Positions 1 to 8,200 of a stretch of DNA of 15,324 nucleotides are shown piece after piece. The notes beneath the pieces were generated by a model. That model saw only the letters and a program-made list of their open reading frames with translations. It was not told the DNA's origin and did no database searches. Source of the DNA: Actinomycetota bacterium. GTDB lineage: Bacteria > Zhuqueibacterota > Zhuqueibacteria > Residuimicrobiales > Krinioviventaceae. The stretch lies in NCBI GenBank assembly GCA_011682565.1, contig JAACEJ010000016.1, positions 1 to 15,324 on the forward strand, given 5' to 3'. Positions within the stretch are counted from its first letter, which is position 1; every line of letters begins with the position of its first letter. The position numbers and the translations under genes are program-made.

Positions 1-551
1 CATGCATCCGAGATAATATGATGCATCGTTAATAACAGAACGTGTTTTTGCTCTTCAAGCCTGATGAGGATTGTCCGCAACAAGGGGCCATTCCCGAGAT
101 CAAACGGAGTCTGGGCAGCTTTATTTGCAGCTTCTTTCAGTTCCTTTTCTCTTTCCTCAGGCGGCAGATCGGACAGGTCGAGCTGCTCCAAAGTCAGTTT
201 CAACTCCGGATGAATAATCTGCACCGGTTTTCCTTTTTCCGAAACAAAAGTTGTCCGCAGGACTTCGTGACGCAGGCTCATCTCATCCAATGTCTTTTGC
301 ATGGCTGCAATGTCCAGTTTTCCTTTGAGCAGCACAGCAGCAGGATTATTGTAGAGCGGTGTGCCCGGTTCAAGTTGTTCCAGGAACCACATTCTCTGCT
401 GTGCATAAGAAAGCGGGAAGCGGTTTGTTTCACGACGTGCAGGAATTATTTTTGATTCTGCGAGGTTAACATTTTGCTCTTTTAAGAGCAATTCCAACAG
501 CTTTTGCTTCTCGGGAGAAAGTTTGGAAATGTCTTGTATTATATCGTCCAT
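1..551 (-). CDS. NRPS, N-terminal part (condensation domain), truncated by window edge
   Basis: The first 183 complete codons of a further nonribosomal peptide synthetase; the rest lies left of position 1. After a short helix-forming leader (MDDIIQDISKLSPEKQKLLE) comes the start of a condensation domain. Motif C1 is SYAQQRMWFLEQL (from residue 48), followed by NNP, then C2 RHEVLRTTF, and the open frame ends within C3: His177, His178 and Asp182 of HHIISDA, with the following Trp codon cut at base 1. The motif set suits an LCL-type (peptide-bond-forming) domain, so it probably joins the beta-hydroxy intermediate on the preceding carrier to the next amino acid. It starts 21 bases after the upstream stop and in the same reading frame as that gene, with no clear Shine-Dalgarno site. 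Later domains, substrate and chain release cannot be seen. Confidence 0.93.
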   Translation of the reverse strand, partial: MDDIIQDISKLSPEKQKLLELLLKEQNVNLAESKIIPARRETNRFPLSYAQQRMWFLEQLEPGTPLYNNPAAVLLKGKLDIAAMQKTLDEMSLRHEVLRTTFVSEKGKPVQIIHPELKLTLEQLDLSDLPPEEREKELKEAANKAAQTPFDLGNGPLLRTILIRLEEQKHVLLLTMHHIISDA

Positions 552-572
552 TTTTGCGATTATTAAACCAGC

Positions 573-3500
573 CTAGTTTTCATCATTCTTTTTTTTGAGT
601 AATTCTCTCACTTCTTCTTCGGAAAGATTTTCAACCATTCTGAATGCATCCGCGATCTTTTTCTCTTTATCATTTTCCAGTTGACGCGACGATTCGATAA
701 TTTCACTCAACGTAGCGATTGTCGGCGATTCGAACAGGTCGCGCAAAGGCAACTCGACTTTAAAAGTATCGCGCAGCCGGGAGACCAATTGCGTTGCCAG
801 CAAAGAATGACCGCCGAGATCGAAAAAGTTATCATGGATGCCGATGCCTTCAATGCCCAACAATTCGCCCCACATTTGTACTATTTCTTTCTCTATTTCA
901 TTCCCCGGTGAAACATAGGGCGTTGGCAGATTGGGCCTCGGGTAGCGCTTGGCAGAAACTTTCGTTTTTGATTCTTCCGATTCTTCCTTTTCTCGCAATG
1001 ATTCCAGAGAAACCCATTGCCTGATCCTCTGGTTCAAATCGCCGGTAGACACAACAATTTGCGCGTAATTCGGGTGACTAAAAATCGACTTGAATGCCTC
1101 CAGTCCTTCCTTTGGCTCGATGACATATTCTTCGATGCCGGTTTTTATTTCACTCTCCGTGTTATTCTTGGGAAACTCCCAACCGTCCCAGTTTACACTC
1201 GTCCAGTTCACAAGTCCATTTCGCTTATTCAAATTTGCCACGGCATCAAGAAAGGAATTTGCCGCAGCATAAGCATACATACCCATACCGCCGAGGATCG
1301 ATGACAGCGAAGACTGCAAAATAACAAAATCAAGATTTTTATCTTTTAAAACATTGAGCAAATTTGCAGTGCCGTAAATTTTGGCCGCGAACTGTGCTTC
1401 ACATTCCTCTTCCCGGGTTTCCTGGATGGCCCGTGTGGCATTCCTCCCGACAAGTCCCGCAGCGTGAATAACGCCGTCCAAATCACCAAATTTCTCCCCG
1501 ACGTGCCGAACCGCTTCGCGCATTTGGTCTTTATCTGCAACATCAGCGTTTAAAACGAGAACCCGGGCGCCATGCCCTTCGAGTGTATTCAATTTATTGA
1601 TTTTCACAGCGACGGCATCACCGTCTCCATGCTCAATGAACCACTTGTTCCATTCTTCACGAGCGGGGAACTTTGCGCGATCAATAATAGCCAATTTGGC
1701 CCTGAACTCTTTTGCCAAAAATTCAGACAACAAAAAACCAATATCTCCCAAACCACCGGTTATCAGATAAACGCCGTTCTCCTTCAACCTGGGTTTTGAT
1801 CGATCTTTATCTTGAAATCGAAGTGGCTCAAAAGTTTGCAGCCATCGCCGGTTTTTTCTGTAAGCAACCACCATCTCGGAGAGAGGCGCGTCGAATTCCG
1901 CAAAAATACGTTGCAAATCAGATTCTATTTCAAATTCTTTTTCCAGATCGACAAGACGGCAGACAATGTTCGGATATTCCTGCGGAATAACCCGAGATGC
2001 TCCGGCAAGCGTGGCATTCTCACAATGCAGTTCCTCATCGCCACTTGTATCAAACACACCCGAAGTAACGACAGTGAATTCAATCTTTGATGTAATACCT
2101 GATTTGCCAAATCCCTTCACCAGATAAAGAAGACTCTTGAATCCTCTGTCCTGGGCATCGGCTATCGTTTTAAGCGTCAGATCTTCATCTTTATTCCCGA
2201 ATGAACTCCAGGCATGGACGATCCGGTCAGGAATCCACGTATCAAGCTCAAGTCGGTTCAATAGTTTTTCATAGTCTTTACCATTTTTCGGATTGATCGT
2301 AATGAAATCCGGATTAGAGTCGTCGTATTCTTTTCCGGGGCGAACAATCCTGAAACGATCTCCATTTTTCAGAAATTGCTCAAGGCTCGAATTCACTTCT
2401 TTGACATCGAGAAATAACAGCCACTTTTTACTTTCTCCGCCGGAAGCTAATACCGGCGATGTAACGGCTCTTTTCCATGAAGGAGCATAAAACCACTCGT
2501 TCACATTTTTCTTTTTCTTACTTTGATCCGGCGCTCCCTGTATGCCAGTTGGCTCTTCCACGTCCATCCAATATCGCTGGCGTTCAAAAGGGTAGGTTGG
2601 CAGAGGAATGCGATGGCGGCTTTCCTGTGCATAAAATCCATTCCAGTCGATTTTTCCTCCGGCAAGCCATATTCTGCCAAGGGTATTCAAAATGAAGACC
2701 TCGTCGGAAATTGACTCCTGCGGATGATGAAGCGACGACAAAACAACCTGATCCGGAGTTATCGCAGAATTTCGTCGTGTCAACGTATTCAAAGTATTGC
2801 CCGGCCCGATTTCGAGAAAAATATAGTCCGAGTCCCCGACCAATTCACCGATGCCCTGACTAAATCTGACACCATTCCGCAAATGGGTGGAATAATATTC
2901 GGGGTCGGTTGCCTGTTCTTCGGTAATCCATGTTCCGCTGACATTTGAAATATAGGGAATTTCGGGTTTGTGCAGATCGACTTTACGTACTTTTTCTGCA
3001 AATGGAGCCAGAATGGCATCCATCATTGGCGAATGAAAAGCATGGGATGTGTGCAATCGTCGGAATTCCACACCTTTTTCTTTCAGTGTCGATTCGAGTT
3101 TTTCAACGGCAGGAAAATCGCCGCTGACGACGGTAAGTGATTCTGCATTTACAGCGGCTAGAGACAAATCATCATTTAGAAACGGCAGCAGTTCATCTTC
3201 ATCAAGATGAACACTCAACATGGCACCGGGAGGCATTTGCTGCATTAAATCGCCCCGGGCAGCAACGAGGTGCAAGGCATCCTGCAGCGAAATGACACCT
3301 GATAAACATGCAGCTACATATTCGCCGATGCTGTGGCCGATCATTGCTCTGGGTTTAACGCCCCACTCCATCCATAATTTGGCCAGGGCATATTCGATCA
3401 CAAATAATGCGGGTTGGGTGAATTTGGTTTGCGACAATTTTTCCCGGGCGGTTTCTTTTTGTTCTTTAGGCGGGTATAATATCTCTTTCATATCCAACCC

Positions 3501-5237
3501 AAGGAGCGGCTGGAGGAGATTACAGCAAAAATCAATCTGTTCTTTAAAAACCGGTTCGCTCTCGTATAAATCCCGCCCCATGTTCACATACTGAGCCCCC
3601 TGGCCGCTGAACATGAAAACAACAGGCTTTTCGGCCACTTTTTGCGGATGAGATGAAACGAGCACTCGCCGGGGATCAACTTTGCCCAGTGTTTTAACAG
3701 CATCTTTAGAAGACTCGCAAACAACGGCCATCCGATGGTTGAAAGCTTTGCGACCGACTTGGAGCGTATACACTGCATCTGCAAATTTGATCTGCGGATT
3801 CTCACGGAGATAATTGACAAAATTCTCCCGGGCATTGGCAAGAGCCGCATCCGATCTCGCCGAAAGCAGCACGAGTTGTTGCTGCCGTGAAGCCCCGGAT
3901 TCCTCCTGCTGTGGCGCTTCCTCCATAACCAGATGAACATTTGTACCGCCAATACCAAATGAACTCACCCCGGCTCGTCGCGGTATGCCGCCTTCAGGTT
4001 CCCAGTCCGTCAATTCGGTATTGACATAGAACGGACTGTTGGCAAAATCGATTTTGGGATTGGGAATAGTAAAATTTATACTGGGGGGTAATTTCTTTTT
4101 TTCAAAAGCAAGAGCCGTTTTGACGAGGCTGGCCGCGCCGGCGGCTGCATCCAGATGACCGATATTTGTTTTTACTGAACCAATGGCGCAAAAATGTTTT
4201 TTATCGGTCTTTTCCTTAAAAACCTGAGTCAGGGCGGAAATCTCAATCGGATCTCCCAAGTTCGTACCCGTACCATGTGTTTCAATGTACGTAATCGTTT
4301 CCGGATCGACACCGGCGACAAACTGTGCATCGGCAATGACGTGCTTTTGTCCTTCCACACTTGGCGCTGTATAACCGACCTTGAGCGAGCCGTCGTTGTT
4401 GCAGGCAGCGCCTTTAATAACTGCATAGATATGGTCGCCATCCTGAAGCGCATCTTCCAGTCGTTTCAACAAAACCATGGCAACGCCATTACCGGCAATT
4501 GTTCCATTCGCCTTTGCATCAAAAGCGCGGCAATGCCCGTCCGGCGAAAGGATCATTCCTTCCTGGTAACTGTATCCCGATTTTTGCGGCAGGGAAATCG
4601 TAGCGCCACCGGCCAGGGCCATATCACTTTGGTAGCTCAACAAACTTTGGCAGGCGAGAAAAGTTGCAACAAGTGAAGTTGAACAAGCTGTCTGCACATC
4701 CAGGCTTGGACCACGCAGGTTCAATTTGTAAGATACTTTAGTGGTGAGAAAATCTTTTTCATTGCCAATGGAGATCTGGTAGCCTTCAGCCGTGCTAATA
4801 GCGCCCCGCCGCGAAGACAGAAACGGCAGAATATAGGTATTCATCCCCACGCCACCGAATGCGCCGATCAGGCCGTCATAATCTTCGGGATTGTAGCCCG
4901 CATTTTCCAGCGCTTCCCAGGCGCATTCCATAAACAAGCGATGTTGAGGATCCAAATCCTCTGCTTCTTTAGGGAAAAAGCCGAAAAATGAAGCATCAAA
5001 TTTATCTACATCCTGTAGTATCCCCCGCGCCCGCACATAATTCGGTTCCCTGAAAATTTTTGCATCCACCCCTGATTCGAGCAGTTCCTCGTCTGAAAAG
5101 AAGGAAATCGACTCGACCCCTTTAACCAAATTCTCCCAAAATTCATCCACACTACCGGCGCCCGGAAAACGCCCTGCTATCCCTATAATTGCAATGTCAA
5201 GTCCCTCGATGGGTTCTGATGCCTTTACTTCATCCAC
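573..5237 (-). CDS. Type I PKS module: KS-AT-KR-carrier protein
   Basis: A 1554-residue monomodular cis-AT polyketide synthase that extends the aminoacyl chain from the preceding protein by one malonyl unit and reduces it. KS spans about 12-440 (Cys185 in TACSTS, His321 in HGTGT, His361 in KTNIGH). AT spans 536-830 (Ser636 in GHSIGE, HAFH at 732-735, the malonyl signature). A KR structural subdomain (910-1150) precedes the catalytic KR (1153-1335: GGLGDIG, Lys1286, Ser1310, Tyr1323, Asn1327). The carrier (1443-1518) has Ser1478 in an NRPS-like DLGGHS motif. No DH or ER is present, so a beta-hydroxy product is expected. The GTG start is supported by AGGAGA eight bases upstream and by KS homology beginning only about a dozen residues in. 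The tail from about 1520 is charged and ends in a short helix-like stretch (LSEEEVRELLKKK), a plausible docking element. It overlaps the upstream gene by one base and lies 21 bases before the next. Confidence 0.97.
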   Translation of the reverse strand: MDEVKASEPIEGLDIAIIGIAGRFPGAGSVDEFWENLVKGVESISFFSDEELLESGVDAKIFREPNYVRARGILQDVDKFDASFFGFFPKEAEDLDPQHRLFMECAWEALENAGYNPEDYDGLIGAFGGVGMNTYILPFLSSRRGAISTAEGYQISIGNEKDFLTTKVSYKLNLRGPSLDVQTACSTSLVATFLACQSLLSYQSDMALAGGATISLPQKSGYSYQEGMILSPDGHCRAFDAKANGTIAGNGVAMVLLKRLEDALQDGDHIYAVIKGAACNNDGSLKVGYTAPSVEGQKHVIADAQFVAGVDPETITYIETHGTGTNLGDPIEISALTQVFKEKTDKKHFCAIGSVKTNIGHLDAAAGAASLVKTALAFEKKKLPPSINFTIPNPKIDFANSPFYVNTELTDWEPEGGIPRRAGVSSFGIGGTNVHLVMEEAPQQEESGASRQQQLVLLSARSDAALANARENFVNYLRENPQIKFADAVYTLQVGRKAFNHRMAVVCESSKDAVKTLGKVDPRRVLVSSHPQKVAEKPVVFMFSGQGAQYVNMGRDLYESEPVFKEQIDFCCNLLQPLLGLDMKEILYPPKEQKETAREKLSQTKFTQPALFVIEYALAKLWMEWGVKPRAMIGHSIGEYVAACLSGVISLQDALHLVAARGDLMQQMPPGAMLSVHLDEDELLPFLNDDLSLAAVNAESLTVVSGDFPAVEKLESTLKEKGVEFRRLHTSHAFHSPMMDAILAPFAEKVRKVDLHKPEIPYISNVSGTWITEEQATDPEYYSTHLRNGVRFSQGIGELVGDSDYIFLEIGPGNTLNTLTRRNSAITPDQVVLSSLHHPQESISDEVFILNTLGRIWLAGGKIDWNGFYAQESRHRIPLPTYPFERQRYWMDVEEPTGIQGAPDQSKKKKNVNEWFYAPSWKRAVTSPVLASGGESKKWLLFLDVKEVNSSLEQFLKNGDRFRIVRPGKEYDDSNPDFITINPKNGKDYEKLLNRLELDTWIPDRIVHAWSSFGNKDEDLTLKTIADAQDRGFKSLLYLVKGFGKSGITSKIEFTVVTSGVFDTSGDEELHCENATLAGASRVIPQEYPNIVCRLVDLEKEFEIESDLQRIFAEFDAPLSEMVVAYRKNRRWLQTFEPLRFQDKDRSKPRLKENGVYLITGGLGDIGFLLSEFLAKEFRAKLAIIDRAKFPAREEWNKWFIEHGDGDAVAVKINKLNTLEGHGARVLVLNADVADKDQMREAVRHVGEKFGDLDGVIHAAGLVGRNATRAIQETREEECEAQFAAKIYGTANLLNVLKDKNLDFVILQSSLSSILGGMGMYAYAAANSFLDAVANLNKRNGLVNWTSVNWDGWEFPKNNTESEIKTGIEEYVIEPKEGLEAFKSIFSHPNYAQIVVSTGDLNQRIRQWVSLESLREKEESEESKTKVSAKRYPRPNLPTPYVSPGNEIEKEIVQMWGELLGIEGIGIHDNFFDLGGHSLLATQLVSRLRDTFKVELPLRDLFESPTIATLSEIIESSRQLENDKEKKIADAFRMVENLSEEEVRELLKKKNDEN
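684..911 (-). other. Module 2 carrier protein (PCP-like)
   Basis: Residues 1443-1518. The core HDNFFDLGGHSL is the same as in the PCP ending the previous protein, and the underlying DNA is also similar (around 808-840 versus 5468-5500). Ser1478 is the phosphopantetheine site. It is an NRPS-style carrier within a PKS module and donates to the condensation domain of the next protein. Confidence 0.85.
1233..2510 (-). other. Ketoreductase (structural plus catalytic subdomains)
   Basis: The structural part spans residues about 910-1150. The catalytic part spans 1153-1335 with the nucleotide-binding GGLGDIG (1161-1167), Lys1286, Ser1310, Tyr1323 and Asn1327 (YAAAN). All catalytic positions are present, so it should reduce the beta-keto group with NADPH. 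The B-type LDD Asp after HAAG is absent, and there is no Trp eight residues before Tyr1323 (Leu1315), so the alcohol's stereochemistry cannot be called. Confidence 0.87.
2748..5204 (-). other. Module 2 KS and AT (malonyl-type)
   Basis: KS2 has its Cys/His/His triad (185, 321, 361). Its sequence departs clearly from KS1: TACSTS instead of TACSSS, and KVGYTAPSVEG near 286 instead of SNGLTAPNG. This fits a KS that accepts a chain from a PCP after an NRPS module, though that is inference from family resemblance. AT2 has GHSIGE with Ser636 and HAFH (732-735), pointing to malonyl-CoA. Confidence 0.88.
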
Positions 5238-8200
5238 TAAGTTTGTCTCCTATACCTCATTCGTTGCCTTTGTTTTTGTAAGCTGGCTCTTTGCTTCATT
5301 GCTCTTTCCTGAGACTGTGCCAGAAGTGTATTATCATTTTTATCTCTGTTAAGGAATTGTGCCAGAGTGCTGATCGTTGGGTATTGAAATAATTCTACAA
5401 CGGATAAATCTTGACCCAGTTTTTCCTGGAGCGCGGCGTGCAACTTTATCATTGTTAAAGAATGGCCGCCCAAATCGAAAAAATTATCATGGATACCGAC
5501 CTGTTCCACATGCAGAACTTTGCGCCAGGCTTCTGCGAGTGTTCTTTCTATCTCGTTCTGCGGCTTGACGTATTTCGTTTTCGAGAGCCGCTTGGAAAAA
5601 TCCGGATCAGGAAAAGCTTTACGATCAATTTTACCGCTTTGCGTAAGCGGAAACTTGTTCATTTTAAGAAAAGTTGACGGCACCATATAATCAGGCAATT
5701 TTCTCTTTAAAAAAGCCATCAAATCCTCCGGTTCGGGAGCAGACTTTGCTTCAACCAGATAAAAAGCAACCAAACGCGAATCACCGGATTTATCTTTTGG
5801 CGCCAAAACAACGGCATTCTTTATCTCGTCGTGCTCCATTAACGCGGATTCAATCTCCCCCAGTTCAATTCTAAAGCCACGCACTTTAACCTGCTGATCA
5901 ATTCTTCCCAGGAATTCGATATTCCCATCACTCAAATATCTCACCAGATCACCGGAGCGGTAAAGCCGCTCACCCGGTTCCTGGAGCCAGGGCGTGGGGA
6001 CAAATTTTTCCGCCGTCAAATCGGGACGGCCCAGGTAGCCGCGCGCCAGGCCAATACCGCCGATATACAGTTCGCCGGGAACGCCAATGGGTACGGGATT
6101 CATCGACGCATCCAGAATATAGATGCGAATATTGTCAATTGGAAAACCAATCGGAATATTATCGTTTAGAACCGGAGTGCCGTTTACAGTATAACTTGTG
6201 GCACAAACAGTAGATTCCGTCGGTCCATAAGCATTTATGAAACGACGGTTTTTATGCCAACGATTGACGATGTTTTTCGTACAGCTTTCTCCGGCAGAAA
6301 TTATTGTTTCCAGTTTCGGCAATTCTGTTTCCGGCAAAACCGCCAAAATAGAGGGCGGCAAAGTAATGGTTGTTATTTCACGCTCCTGCAATGCTTTTAA
6401 TAATTTTGGACTGGAAAGCATTGTCTCACGGTCGATGAGGTGAAGTGCGGCCCCGGAAATAAGCGCCATAAAAATTTCCGATACAGAAGCATCGAAACTG
6501 AATGATGCAAATTGCAAAACTTTGCTATCGGATCGAACTGCAAATACTTTAATCTGGGCCTGCACAAGATTTACAAGCCCACGATGGGTGAGCATGACAC
6601 CTTTCGGACGCCCGGTTGATCCCGAAGTATAGATGATATAAGATAAATTTTCCGGTCTTGAAATACAAGATAAATTATCAGTACTTTCATTTACAAATGT
6701 TTCCGCCTCCTTGTCTAGGTAGAGGTATTTGCCTTTAAAAGCCGGCAAGCGATCCTTAATAGTGAAATGTGTGAGCACCAAACTGACGCCCGAATTTTCC
6801 ATCATATAAGCCAGGCGTTCGGATGGATAGTAAGGATCAAGAGGCAGATAAGCGCCGCCGGCCTTGAGAATTCCCAAAAGGCCGATCACGACATCCAGAG
6901 ATCGATCGATGCAAAGGCCAACAATATCTTCCGGACCGACCCCGGCTTTGCGCAGGTAATGCGCTATTCGGTTCGCGCGTGAATTGAGTTCCCCGTATGT
7001 CAAATTCTGTTTTTCAAAACTCACTGCGATGGCTTCAGGATTGCGCTCAACCTGTTCTTCAAAAAGAACATGAATATTTTGGTGAATCGGAAGCGGCACT
7101 TTTGTTTGGTTCCAGTCGGAAATCATTCGTTTTAATTCAGTCCTCGGCACAAGCGGAAGCATTGAAACTTTCGCGTCAGGATCAGCCACAATGCTCTCGA
7201 GTAAATTATGGAAATGATCGAGCATTCTGGAAATTGTATTCGGTGCAAATAAATCCGTGTTATAAGTGAGGGATGCACCCAATCCGTCCTTTGATTCCGC
7301 CATCATCATTGTAATATCAAATGGAGCAACCTGCTCTTCTATAGGTATTGCCTCCAGTGGAATCCCGGCGAAATCCATTTTTTCTCCTTCGATGCCCAGA
7401 GAAAGCGACGAGAGTCCTTCTTCGTTCAACAAGTGCGCACGCTGGTAAACAAACATGACTTGAAAGATCGGCGTTCGGCTTGTGTCCCGCACCGGCGCAA
7501 GTTTTTCCACGAGTTGGTAAACGGGATAATCCTGGTGATCGATCCCTTTAACAACTGTGTTGTGTACCTGATTCAGAAAATCATAAAATGTTAAATCTTT
7601 ATCAATATAAGAACGCAGAGGAATTGAATTAACAAAATAACCAACGATATCAGCTAATTCCGGTCTGCTCCTTCCTGTTGTCGGTGTGCCGACGATTAAA
7701 TCTTCCTGGCCGCTGTAGCGGTACAACAACACTTTAAATGCCGACAATAAAGTCATATAAAGAGTCACACCGGCTTTCTCGCTTAACTGCCGGAGCTTTT
7801 GCGTAAGTTCTGGACTGAATTTGACAGACTGATATTTGCCATTGAACGTCTGTACCGCGGGTCTGGGATAATCGGTCGGTAAATCCAGAACGGGAAGTTG
7901 ACCCGACAGCTTTTCAGACCAATACTTCCATAGCTCGGCGCCTTTTTCTCCGGCCAGCATTTTATTTTGCCATTCAACATAGTCCGAGTAGCGTACTTTG
8001 ACGGGCGGTAAAACAAATTCCTCATCTCTGTGCGCATAAAGCAATCCGAGTTCATTTGTTATAACAGCCAACGACCACATGTCCGTAACAATATGGTGGG
8101 CGGCCAGCATAAGAACACTATCATTTTCGTCTCGCTTGAGTAACGTCGCCCGGAATAACGGCCCGGACACAAGATCGAATGTTTGGCTTGCCAGTCGATT

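Noticed and set aside
42..455. Plus-strand open frame of 137 codons
   Set aside because: Antisense to the condensation domain of the truncated NRPS, which has C1-C3 motifs.
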